Source of the DNA: Sisyra terminalis
Taxonomy: Eukaryota; Arthropoda; Insecta; Neuroptera; Sisyridae
Length of the DNA stretch: 64,000 bases
Reading direction: 5' to 3'
Assembly (NCBI GenBank): GCA_958496175.1
Contig: OY292280.1
Span: 14,756,001 to 14,820,000, forward strand
Positions 35,301-47,555 of this stretch are shown here, piece after piece (the stretch's first letter is position 1; the number at the start of each line of letters is the position of its first letter). Made by a program: the position numbers and the translations under genes. A model generated the notes under the pieces. That model saw only the letters and a program-made list of their open reading frames with translations, ran no database searches and had not been told where the DNA came from.

Positions 35301-38300
35301 CATGATATCATTTGAAGCAAATCCAGAAATGTCATTTACGAAAAGTTTTGGTTGCATTAGGGGTTGTTGCACCATTATCGTGTTTGGTTGCTGTAAGCCA
35401 GAAATTTGTTGCAAAATATTCACTGATGATAGGTCGTTCTTTTGGATCTTTACAGGCTTTGCTTTGATTTTTTTCGTGGGAGAAACCGTTTTTCTTTTCA
35501 CTTCCAATTTAGTTTGTGGCTTCAAATTTATCGGCAGTACATATTTGTGGGTAAGATTTTCATTTGGATTCGCTCGGTTGACAATTTGTTGCATATTGTT
35601 GTATGATATGTTGTCAACACTTTGCTGAATGTTATTGAAATGAAGATTTTCATTGACACAAATGTTTTGCTGCACCATCTTTGCCGAGGAGTTAGTCACA
35701 AACGTTTCAGACAGATCGTTGGAAGTGAACGTTTGGATGTTGAAATTTTGAGGGTTGCCCGTGATATTTTCAAGGGGAATATTTTGGAATGAGTTTCCCG
35801 AAAGTTTCGTTTGGTAAATGCCGTTCTGAATTGGTTGGTTTAAGTTTGGATTATTGTAAAAAACAACGTCCGGCATTTGCGATCGAACCAAAAACCGAGG
35901 GTCATCGCAAACAAGTGTCGAGTTGGTGTTTTGTTGAATCATTGATGGAGCAAAACTGAAATTTGAATTTTGATAGCCAACGTTCGCGTGGGGAATTTTG
36001 TTGGCATAAATAATTGGTTGGCTGTGTATTTCGTTAGAATCATATTTATTTGGAATTGTGACCAATGGAGAAGCTGGAGTTGAATGCAAAATGTTTGGAT
36101 TGAAGACATTATTTTCTACATTTAAGATAGTATTGGCTGTAGAAATTATAATGTCAGTGGGTGTTTTATCGGTGGGATCAAAAGTTTCAGCTTCGCTATC
36201 ACTAGTCGACATGGTTTCACAGCCACTCAAATGTCTCGCATAGCTATCCGGAGTTCGATACGTACACTGACAACGTTGACACCGCACCGGCTCATCGTCA
36301 GCTACTTGAACCGGTGGTGCGATAAACGAATCCTCAATCTCCTCATCTTCTTCACTACTCTCGGACAAATCTCCAGCTCCATCGACTTGCAAAATTCGAC
36401 GTTGCAACACACCTACGTCAGACGAGCGTTTTTCTTTCGGTTGATTTAAAATATTCGAGTACGAATCATCTACTAACATTAAAACATTACTTTCAACTTC
36501 TGTAACGCAGGAAATTTTCCGTTTTTTAACAGTCCCGGAATTTAATTTGCAGCTCCACGTTAAACTACATGAACGTTGGTGATTTGAGTTGGAGTCCGGT
36601 GATAAATTGGAGTGTGGAAGAACATCAGATTTGCTTCGTTTTAAACTACGATGAGGGAAATTATTTGAATGAATAGAATCATCAGCGGCTTTTATTATTG
36701 GACAAGTCACCTCTAATTTTTGTCGTCTCTTTATTTTGTTTGAAATCAATTCGTGACAAATATCTTCACTGCTTAAATCCTCCGTTGATTTCATATTCGA
36801 CCATATTGCCTCATTTTCGACCCGTTTCTTTGTTTTGTTTGAAATTAAATCGGGTGAAATTTCTTCATTTTTCAAGCATATTTCACTCATATTTAAGATA
36901 TCATCATAGGACATGAGTTTCGGAAAGATGTCCTGCATTGATATGCCATCGAGTACGTCGTGGGGAAGATCTTCAAATATGGCATCTTTGATTTCGGGGG
37001 GTAAAATGTCGGTGGCATTTTGAGGGAGTTCTTCGTCTTCAGCTGAACAGATTGTGTCGATTATATAGTTGATGACTTCGCGAGATACACGACCGATGCT
37101 ATCATCTTCCGGCGACAATGCTTCTTCATCATCACTGTCTTGTTCGTGCAATTGACGAATATATTCCAGTTGTTCGTTGACGATTTTTTCACTATCTGAA
37201 TGATCGATAGATATATTTTTTTCTAAGCCGTTGTAAGTGTTATGTTCACCACTAGCTACGATTGTTGTGATGTTGTATTGAACAATTCGCCAAGGTTCAA
37301 CCGTGGACCAAAATAGCTTCGTGCAAGCCATTCCAGAGGGAATTATAACATCATCGACGTCAGAAACTTCAGGAAAATATGTCCCTAAATTGTGTACAAC
37401 TAAAGATCCAACAACAAACTGCCACTTGGAGTGAGTTTCGGAAAAGATGTGCTTTTTTAAGTCCATGTGAACGTAGACTGAGCGTCGAATTTGAAAGTCT
37501 TCATCGCTTAACTGCTGTTCTTTCTGTGTGAGGGACGTGTGATTTTCACAGAAGACGCGATAGTTTTTGACAAAGCGACATCCGGCTTTCCGAGCACAGG
37601 GGAAGTGGTATGAAGCGCGGCAGTTACTATCAGAACAGTCAATGGTGGCGCCTTTTAATTTACAAGTAACACATCGAGCCAAACGTGCACGCCGTACAGT
37701 CGCAGCAACGCCCAGAAGAGCGCCATCTAGCGTCTCATGAATGCCCACCGACCATAGTGCACATGCCACATGAATACAAGTGTTTGATTCGCAATACAAA
37801 AGTCGTCCACCCTCCGAGTCAAGTTTGTCGCCATGGCAAAGACAGAGCACACAATTTCGTGAATCATAAATTTCAACGCTTTCTTCCCCTTCGCTGCCAT
37901 TTTCATTGGTTTCTATAGATTTTTGCGTCGGTTTTGGGCACGTGAGGCAGGTGTTCATTAGTTTGGTTTCGACTTCGGGGCAGCAGGTCGTGAATGAGGT
38001 GGAGATAGAAAGTGCGCACCAGGGAAATTCTTTGCGGAAGATGTCATCGAGCAAGCCGAATACTTCATTCCAGCCGCTGCCGCGAATTGCCAGTTCGAGG
38101 TCATGCCGAAATTCGTTCAATGAGATGTAATCCTTGGAAACGACTTTGCGTTTCACTTCGAGTAAAGTTAACATTTCGGTGCAAGCACACTTTTTCGTTA
38201 CGATCGAATCGTAATCGTTGTCACACAAGGCACTATCGATTTTTTCAGTCGCTCTTATACATAAATCACTAGCATTTGTTTTGCTTTTATCGTTCGCAAA

Positions 38301-41300
38301 ACGAATATTGTTGATTGCGACAGAACAATCGCGTAGAAAGAATTTTTGTTTGAAATATTCAGGCACTGGGTCAGAGGATACTTTCGTTACATTATCATTA
38401 CAACTACTTTTAAAAATACTTTTGAAACTTTTACTACTAGTTAATGAATCGGAATTGTATTGTGTTAACAAATTCCTATCTAAACTTTGAATACAGTCTT
38501 TGTTAAATAAATTGATATTTTTTGTCGGATTTTCCCGATTTTTATTTTTCTCAGTGTCGCGCTGCTTGTTGTGCGACACATGCAGTTCCGCAAGAGTCCG
38601 CAAAACGGCGAGACAACCGACCAAAAAGTGAATCCGGATTCGGTCGCGCCACATTACCACGGTGTCACCACACTTGGATCCATTTGAACCTTGGCCCCGT
38701 GACTCCATAACCGTCCCAGCATCACTCTTTAATATACACATATGGCACATATATTCTCCACACAACGACAACGTACGAAGCATTAACAATTCTTCTTTCG
38801 TTATATTATCACAGGATGTATGCCACAAGTTCTTACACGTCCAACAATAAATTACCTAAAAAAATCAATAACTTTTGTCACACATTACATTTTCGTAACA
38901 TTTTTTTGCGTCATATATAATCTCGGTGGTATAAAATAATTGCAACATCATTATTATGTCCACTGAATATTAAATCGAGGAAATATAAAAATCTGAATAT
39001 AAAAGAGAAAAACGGTAAAGATTGCACAAACACTGAGATCTCTCGTGATATATTAGCAAACTAGTTCAAAACTAAGACTAAAAGAACATTTTATTTTTCA
39101 ACAACAGCGGTCGCCAAACTGGTGGTTCACGAGAAAACTTCACTAGTTCGCAGAGAAATGTGGCTTATTATATATTTAACACTTAACAAATCCTATAAGT
39201 GGTCCTTGAGGTCAAACAGTTTGACAACCGCTGTCCTACAGTTACACTGAATATTTTCTTACCTCATAACTAGAAGGAGATTTGAACCCTCCCTGACAAT
39301 GAGGACAGCGCTGATTTTTGTACTTATGACAAAAACATTTAGAACAATAAGCTGCATCACCGACAATTGTATGAACTGTTGTACTATCACATTTTGTACA
39401 ACGAAGACAACTTTTACAAAGCTGAAAATGATAAAGGAAGAGTATGTTAAGATTTTCAGTGGAGTTATGGAATATAATAGAATATTAATTTAATATTATT
39501 TACACCTTTGCTCACTATCATTTGTTTTAAGAAAAATAAGTCACTCTCTGTACAATATCAATGTTACTATTAAAAGAAAAAAGGTATACTTATGAAAGCT
39601 TATTAATAGGATAGATATAAACTAATCTAGGCATATTGGATATTAATTTCAAGCTCAGATCGTGTAGATCTGCCAAATGATACTAATAATAAAAACTAGC
39701 AATGAAGACACCTCTTTCACTATTACAACTAACATCATCTAAAGAGAACCCCTTTTAACTTCACCTTAAATTGTAACTAATTCTAATTATGTAAATTGGC
39801 TATATTGCTGAATATCTATTAATGAGTGTACTTAAAAGATAGAGATCTATTATGCTTTATTATTGCGTACCCTTAAAGAGAACACCCTATACTTTTTTCT
39901 TTTTCCCGTATCTTCTTTGAGTACTATTTTTCTCTTTTTAATATATTTAATAGATTGAAAAAACTGTACATTCACGAAATAACCTCTTGTTTATGCTAAT
40001 TTCGTCTCCACCTAAAATTGCTAATTGGATCAGCCACTTGGTACTGAAAATGTCCACGAGCACTTTGAATACTACAGGCAGGGTGTCTATTCTTTTTTAA
40101 CCACAAATTCCTTGAGTTTCAGACAAAATATTAAATAAATATTAAGAACAAATAAATGTATTATTCAGGTCGTTTGTATTTTTCGTGGATGGTTCTTACC
40201 ACTGTATCTATTTCTAGACAGCTTGAATGAAAAAGCTGTCGGCAGAGAAGACAAGGGGTGGTACGAGTAGCTGGTTGTAGACATTGCAAGCAAATGACGC
40301 TACATCTAGCACACGTCCAAGCTCCAATGAAGGCTGCTGCTGCATCGGCGCCGACACAGTAATCATGATAAGGTTCGCAGCAAATAGAGCAATGTATCAA
40401 CTGTCACAAAAAGATATAAGTGTTGGTGAAGTTTGACAATCAAGCAATAAGATACTAACCTGTTCTCGACCAGCACTTCCACAAAGAAAGCAAACTTGTT
40501 TGGGAACAACGCCCCGCGACATGACCAAACCGAATCCGTTCTGACGGACTTCCACTGCGTCGTAGGTCGGTTCGCTGCAAAGCTGCTGCTGCGAACGATG
40601 CACAGTTTTCAGTGAAGAGTACAGAGTCATGTGACTTTTTGACTCTTCTATTTCACTATCATTGCTATGGCTACTTTCTGAGTGTACTTTTTTGTTCGCT
40701 AATAAATGACAATCGTCACAGTCCTGACCAGAATCGCTGTTGCATTCGGTTGAATGCGTATGAGACAGTTGCGGATCGACGATGTGTTTGTTCTGAAAAG
40801 TGGCAGCCGGCTGTCCTAGAACTATGCTAGCACTACGACATACATGCTTCACCCGTGGACCTTTTAAATCCAATTTTTGGCGCATGTTCTTGTCGGGCGG
40901 TTGACTAAGCGAGTTTAGCGAATTGTTGGCAACGTTTTTCTTTCGCGTCCGCAAAAATGTGCTTCGTTTGTTGCGACTTGACATTAAATTAGCACTGTCA
41001 ATCGGCTTAAATAATGATGTAACGTTGGGGAAACTGAAGTCGCTCTTTTGGTTGGGATTAACTAGCTTTTTCCAGGCTAAACTTGAAACTGATGTATCGG
41101 AAACACTATCTACCGGTTGCATGTTAATTGGCAACATCTCCGCTAAACTTGATTTGAGCTTGGCTGGCATTTTAAAGGATCGCAAACACATTTTGAGCCA
41201 ACATGCGGGACAACGGGCTTTATACGCGCAACGAATCAGGTTCCATTGCTGACTGCGAACTATTGGCGGTACGTGGCACATCCCCTGTCCCTTATGGCAA

Positions 41301-42337
41301 ACTAATTTCGTAAACGAAGTGTTTTTGTTGCACGCCTGTCGCTTAATCATTTTCGAGATGAACTTTCGGCAAGACTCGCAACTGTAAATGTTGAATTTCC
41401 GGGCTTGTTTGATAAATCGGTAGAATCGAACAGCTCCGCAAACACCACAGGTGATAGTTCCTGGTGAGGTGGCAATATTTGTGGTTTGTTCTGAAGAAAT
41501 TGAGCTGGAAAACGGGCCGTCATGACGGCCGGTAATGTTGTGATGATGTAATTGAAGTTTGGCTTTGCGAAGCACAAATCGATTAGGTTGAGTTGATTCA
41601 ATTTTATTGGTCGAACTAGATTGTGAGGTGGGTTCAGAGATTTGAGATTTTGATTGTTCGAGACTTGGGGGCTTACTACACGGTTTCGTGGGTGGAACTG
41701 CTAATTTGTCGAGTTTTCGCTTTTTGTTCGCAAGGTCACTCTCGACGAAGCGCTTGTTGGGTTTGATGACACGGGAAGAGTGGACACTGCGTTGCGGCAA
41801 AATAAATTTGCCGCCAATTGAATCTCGACGAGTTCGACTGCGGAATTCCGTTCGCCGTAATTGCGATCTGCGAATGGCACATGTACTCGCTTCGCGAGAA
41901 ACATTCAAACGATGTCGAAACAACTTAGGACCAATCTTTTTCGTTTTCCTTCGATCACTCGCTTGCTTCTCATTTTCTCCCTTAGTCTCTTGTTCGCCTT
42001 TTTCAACTGTCTCTTTCGAATCACGCTCTTCATCACAAACTTCATCTGACTTAATCTAAAACATTGAATACAAATATATAATTACCAGTATTTTCTCCGA
42101 CTAAATTATGTTACAATGCAAATCAAAAACATACAACCAACAAACACTACATACTTGTGGAACATTTTCTTCGCTTGTAGTTGACGTTGGGTTGTTTGCG
42201 TTGGGAAGTCCGATGAAAATATTTTCGGCAATGACAACAGTTCTGTGCGTTTCCCGGTTGGCCGAACAGGCCAGAACATTGACCCGTTGTCGATTAACAT
42301 GTTTCGACGGTTTGCCTGGAAATTTTGATCTTCCCAT
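32375..42337 (-). CDS. trx: Trithorax (KMT2A/B-type) histone H3K4 methyltransferase
   Basis: Eight exons in transcript order: 42155-42337, 40460-42055, 40200-40400, 39263-39421, 33484-38855, 33252-33414, 32618-32764, 32375-32548. Phase is kept; about 2664 residues. The start [12 protein letters not shown] has an in-frame TGA upstream. Domains in order: a nuclear-receptor-like Cys finger near 264-345 ([12 protein letters not shown]), PHD fingers 1-3 near 584-760, an extended PHD near 1047-1150 ([11 protein letters not shown]), FYRN near 1190, a Taspase1-like site QVDGAGD near 1535, a C2HC finger near 1571, FYRC near 2370-2455, a WIN-like GAARCTPY near 2466 (WDR5 contact in MLL), and SET from about 2525 with INHSCDPNCYSR and ELTYDYKFP. 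The post-SET ends [13 protein letters not shown]. Catalytic residues look intact. It is nuclear and maintains active Hox transcription in flies. The big exon is 5.4 kb. Intron 5 (69 nt) is stop-free and in frame. Confidence 0.95.
33008..33182. mobile_element. hAT-like MITE in the SET-domain intron of trx
   Basis: Starts CAGTGCTTCTCAAACTT and ends CAGGTTTGAGAAGCACTG, a 15-base inverted match typical of hAT. At 175 bases it lies between exons 6 and 7 of trx. The flanking 8-mers match only partly, so any target duplication has decayed. Confidence 0.75.
33415..33483 (-). other. 69-nt stop-free, in-frame intron of trx (polyproline if retained)
   Basis: GT (33482-33483) to AG (33415-33416), 69 bases, three-divisible, with no stop in the host frame. 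Splicing joins EMIS-R to RASSINLP, which matches trithorax across the FYRC/SET linker, so it is a real intron. Retention would insert 23 residues with a run of nine prolines, encoded by a (CCT)n tract (33448-33472 as GGA on the plus strand). Confidence 0.8.
39105..39233. mobile_element. Small hAT-like MITE in trx intron 4
   Basis: CAGCGGTCGCCAAACTG at the left, and CAGCGGTTGTCAAACTG when the right end is reverse-complemented, form a 17-base terminal repeat with two differences. The flanking 8-mers TTCAACAA and TCCTACAG agree at five of eight positions, a decayed duplication. Length 129 bases. Confidence 0.7.
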
Positions 42338-43654
42338 CGCACATTTATCACACGATCAACTATTAAGTTTACAAAAAAAAGCCTATTATACAAAACCCAT
42401 AGACATTTGGTGCTCGAACCTAACCACTGCTGCCATGTTTATATGTGTAACACCAAATGTCCCTAGGTTATTGCCAAATGTCCCAACGACATCCATGCGA
42501 TGGACGCGATGAGCAGGTGTCAGGAATTTGAATTGTTCGCATTATGTATATGTACCCTTGTTTTATTTTCATTCAACACTTCCCCATCCCTATCCACTCT
42601 TTCAACCAGCTGCTACCTTTTTTCTTCATTTCAATTCTATAAAAGTTTTAATCGTTTCAATCTTTATTGTCCCCAAACAAACATTAAAGCGTCTTAAATA
42701 ATTGAATCGTTATTTTATGTACTTGCAAAAAACAAACTTTCACTTTTTAATGTTATATCGTTTATTAAAAACTTGTTTTTTTTTTTTTAAATTGAAAATT
42801 AAATTGTATAATATATAAGTAAGAGCAGGATCGGATTTAATACTATAGAAGCCTATAGACCATGTCTATGGTGAAAGTTCTAAAAATAAAAGTAAACTCT
42901 ATACTTCTTCATAATATAAGTGTATTTAGCGCTATTTTATGATTCCACCTACAACACAATAGGACGACTCACGAAAACATGATTTTCAAGTATTATTTAG
43001 TAAGTTTACAATAGAGGTTTCAAACTGGCGGAACCCTACATCCGCTACAACCTACTCCGTAAATCCGACCTTGCTTAAGTTAATCATTTTCAACCAATGG
43101 CATTTAACAATTAAATAATACTTGCCAGAATCGAACTACATAACTTCGACAGATTTGAATTTGGGACGTTTGTATACTTTCGAATTCTCGATCCAACTAT
43201 TCAATAGAATGAGTACAATCGAAAAAATTCGGTAGTTGGGTGCTTTATATTATAAATCTTCAATCCTGGTTTTCAATTCAAATCTCTTTATTCTTCTTTT
43301 AAAGAATTATGAAAAGTGTACGTGAAAAAGTAAGTAATTTGAAAAGGAGTTGGAATTGAATTCATTGGAGTTGCTTTGTGTTGGATTAAACACAAGCGAA
43401 TTCGAATGTTTAAAATTTAAGTTGACTTTTTTCGTAAGTATCCGATACGACACGAAATTTACTGCCACTCCAACGTTGATTCAAATTTAACAAGTCCTTT
43501 AACGTTATAATACAATTTCAAAGAAAATATCTGAAATGGGCAGCAAGAAACTGCTATATCATACACATTTTTAAGGTGGAATCATACAATTGTAAATAGT
43601 TTTATATACATTTGAAATCAAATTAACAATGATTTAGTTTTATAAATATGTTCT
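42338..43654. other. Region between trx start and Ints12 end
   Basis: The trx 5' flank and the Ints12 3' flank (both genes on the minus strand). About 1.3 kb without a recognisable gene. A TGA seven codons upstream of the trx ATG closes the frame. The trx 5' UTR and promoter should be here; no specific element was identified. Confidence 0.55.
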
Positions 43655-46274
43655 CTATGGTATATTCTTCGATTTTCTTTTTTCGTGAATCTTAGCAGCA
43701 GCTTTTCGTTTCATTATTTGTAAACGTTTATCTGCACTAACGATATTGATGTTGGGGACGACTACGCGGTTGCTGTTCCCTGAACTGTTGCCACTCGGTC
43801 CAGATGAACTGGACGAACTGGATGAGGACGATGAGGAGGGCACGATCACATTTGAGCCACTCGACTTCGAGCTGGAAGACTTCAACATTTGTGTACCACC
43901 ACTAGAATTGGGTGATGTTTTTGCTGGTGATGACGATGAGGAATTCGAAAACGGTTTAGAAGAAAACGACGGTGAAGATTTGCTCGATCTAGAACCATCT
44001 TAAATTAAAATAAATTAATACATTTATAAAAATTATAGAGCGTAATTCACATAACTTCTTATATCCAAAACAACTGAAATTTCATGAAACCTAGGAAATG
44101 TTTGAATTATTGATTTTTTTTTCTTACTACGAGTTCGGTTTTCGAATTCACAAAAATACAGGCAAAAGTATTTTTTTTAAAATTCTTCTAACACAAATCA
44201 ATTGACTTATAAAGAAACACTGTTCTATAGATAACTCTGGTATGAATCAATAAATGTTTTACTAATCGAAATTAAAACTCTTATTAACCAAGGGTTAATA
44301 GAGTCTCTCTGGTGTATAACCAAAAATTGAATAAGGAAATTATTATACTTCAGAATTATAATTATATAAGACTAGTGGTTCCCAATGGAGGAAATATACT
44401 CCTCGCTTCCCATATTTTCTAAAAAGATAGTAACCGTTTCATAGAAGCAGCTGTCATAGATACTTTGGGAAACTATAATATTTTGTCGAACAAAACAAAA
44501 TAAAACTATGTATATAATCTCTCAATATCTAAGTTAATTTTCAGTATCTAAGATACTTTTTAAATTACAAGATACAGCATCTTAGATACTTTAAAGTAAC
44601 TATATTACATTTTTCTGGTAGCTCTGCACAGAAGCATTATGGTTTTAGTCCTACCTCTTTAGGAAATTTATAAAATGAATTAATAAACTATTATGGAGAA
44701 AAAGGTATTACATATTTCTTATAAAGGTGAGAGTGTATAAATTGTAGTGATCAATAATCTTGATTTTTGTCAAAAATGGAGATAACAAGTTTTGCAAATT
44801 ACACTCTTATGTATTTTGTATATGAATATATTTAAAAAATAATAATAACACTATCATGCACTAATGCAGCAAAACTTAGCAACTTAATTTTTCTTTTCCA
44901 ACGGGTTTTTGAATTCTAAAATATCAATGATAATGAAAGTATAGAAAAAAAATATTTTATAAAAACAGATCATCTATAAGACGTCTACTTTTTCAAAATT
45001 TTCGAACCCCCTTCTTTTGTTGTATGATACTGCCACACTTTGAAAACTCTTTTTCACTCTTGCGAGTGTTTAAAGTTCTAAAAAATTCTCCTCCAAAAGA
45101 TAAGCTAACACAGCTATGACGATACAAACAATTAATCAAGTTCATATATTTACCGGAGAATTTTTGAAGATTTAGAAAAATATTTTACTATATTTAATGG
45201 CTGATATTGTCTACCAAAAGGAGTGGAAAAAAAATCAATCATTCTATAGTTTTTCATTCGTGGAAAACGATTTGAATATTCAAATTTAAATGGGACCAAC
45301 TTCGATGTTTACCTTATACAATAAAAAAAAAAAACATTAAATTGAACTATTCTATAAAAAATATCGCCTGGTCATAAATAAACAATATACGTGTTGAATT
45401 GAATTCCATTGAAACCCTCCTTTATTCGTTGACTAAAAAAATAGGATGGCTAATTTAAAAAAAACGGTTAAAACTTGATATTAGTGGAAATTTCATAATT
45501 TTGCTACTCTGCAAATCCAGCCTTGCAATTATGATTTAACCACTAACGAATTATTGTGTTGTGCAGTGTTTTGTTGCATCAGTCAGAGTTTACTCATAAC
45601 GTTTGTTATACTTTTTGAGGAACTATGAGACGAAGAGTGACTGCTACGTCCGCTTCCTGACGAGGAACTAGCCTGCTTGGCGGCTTTTCTGGCTCGATAC
45701 TGAAAGCAAATAATTTAATTTTGGTTTTTATTATTTATCATACAACAAAAAACCTTGCAAGCTGAACATTGCCAGTTGGAGCCAGATAGCTCTGTGTCGG
45801 TAATATAAGGCGTATGACACTCTTGGTGGTAGAGATTGTGACAGCCAGAACATTCCATAAGTTGATTTCCCGCGCTTACATTCATTCCTCTAAAACAAAG
45901 TGTTAGTAGATGTTGAAGTTAATGAAAGGACATTTACCGGCAAGTGACACAGGCTAGATCGTCTTTTAGTAAGTTCATGACTAATTCTGCAGCTTGGCCA
46001 CCATCGTCCTGTGAAGCTCGTTTCGATGTAGGGCTTTGTATTGATGATGCCTTCGATGCAAATTCTTCTTCTGGCTATTTAGAAAAACATAATTTAAAAT
46101 TAGGAAACTTTAAGAAAATTCACTTACGTTGACTTTTAGCTTATCAAGAAAACGGCAGTGTCCGTATTTTTTGATCATTGCATCTTCCATCATTTTGCGT
46201 AGCTCCATCATGGAATTCTCCTCTTTCGAATGTAATAACTCGACAAGTCGAGCCACATACTGATCATCAGCCAT
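43655..46274 (-). CDS. Ints12: Integrator complex subunit 12 (PHD finger)
   Basis: Five exons in transcript order: 46128-46274, 45938-46074, 45754-45889, 45612-45699, 43655-43998. All GT-AG with phase kept, 283 residues (human INTS12 has 462). A PHD finger spans about 88-140, with CVTCRG, NQLMECSGCHNLYHQECH and WQCSACK in family order. The N-terminal helical segment (VARLVELLHSKEENSMMELR) corresponds to the short region shown in the fly protein to be needed for snRNA processing. The tail is Ser-rich (a run of twelve Ser, encoded on the minus strand near 43810-43845) and ends ADKRLQIMKRKAAAKIHEK, matching the basic C terminus of the family. The nuclear Integrator complex cleaves snRNA 3' ends and attenuates transcription. 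The length is short mainly because the low-complexity linker is shorter. Intron 4 is 1.6 kb. Confidence 0.9.
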
Positions 46275-47555
46275 TTGATAATCTTTAATGAATAAATTAT
46301 CACAAATTAATCAAACATTAGTCAATAATTATTGCATTTTTTATTTATTTTTAAATTACAATTTTCTGACATGCCGGTATAATCGAGTTAAGTCGACTTT
46401 CCGAGAAAAGTCGATCAAATGCGCAGTCTCGCTTTTGTTTAAATTTCAAAAAAACAATTTATATAATAACAACCATAACAACATAAATAGTTTACATTTT
46501 CCAATAAATCAATATTATACTAATTAAAGTTATATATTACAGTGTTTGTTGGTTAAATTAAATTGTTAAAGTATTTATTCAAAGGATTTTACAGTGAACC
46601 AAATTAAATAATAAATATAATTATCGAATTGATTAAATAAAAACAGCCATAAAATTATCTGATTTGTTTTATTCAAATTTACCAGCTGACTGGTTGAAAT
46701 TCTACAGAATGTTACATTTGGTTTTGTGTATCATGTGTGCATATGGTACGCATAGTGCCTGTAGTACATACTGCTCAAACGTGCTGTCAGCTTTATAAAA
46801 AATCTCATTGATTATCTGAAACTGTGACTGCGATGGTGCGAAGCGGGGGTGAGCCTCTGGTATCATCTGTGAATGTATTGGTGCATGATGACGAACTTGT
46901 GCAAAAGTGCATTTGTCAATGTGTTTATGCGACCATTTGGCCCAGGCTTGAGGTTCGTTCGTTAAAATGCCTCAATTCAACATTAAAAATATAAACTTTT
47001 GATTGATCAAACTGTCCTTTATACTACAATGACGCTTTTACTCAAATTAAGGTACGTGAAAAATAAATATGGATGGATCAAATGCTTTCGCCAAACAAAG
47101 CTCATTGTTTTTCCTTTTGTCAAATGAGCTTTTAAACTTCTTTAAAATCCCTTTAGAAATTGTCACTTTCAATACTGACAAAAAATTCAATAAAATATAA
47201 ACAATCGGATATCACATACGTCGAATTAAGAAAAAACAAAAAAAACTTTCAATTGTTTCCAGATTATGTTTTGTTGCCATTGTCATTTGATTTTTATTTA
47301 AACAAAAAAAAAAAACAAATTCTTACTAACCAAAATTTATTGACGACCATTTTGTCGTTTTTCTTTAAAACTTAAAACAATAGTTTTTTTAGAATGGCAA
47401 ACATTTACTAGTTTAATTGATTGTCAATTTGAAAAAAAATAAAAATATAATGCTTGTTTATATTGATAGCCAGTAGCAGGATATAGTTCGTAATTTTTAA
47501 TTGATTTTATAATCATGGGAATATTGTTGTTAGTAGGTAAATATAGAAAAGATAT
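46275..47555. other. Divergent promoter region, Ints12 / Oatp
   Basis: About 1.3 kb between two divergently transcribed genes. AT-rich with several A/T runs; no coding sequence seen. Both promoters are expected here, but none can be pinned. Confidence 0.5.

Noticed and set aside
40612..41252. Plus-strand frames opposite trx exon 2
   Set aside because: Shadows of the minus-strand coding exon; no independent support.
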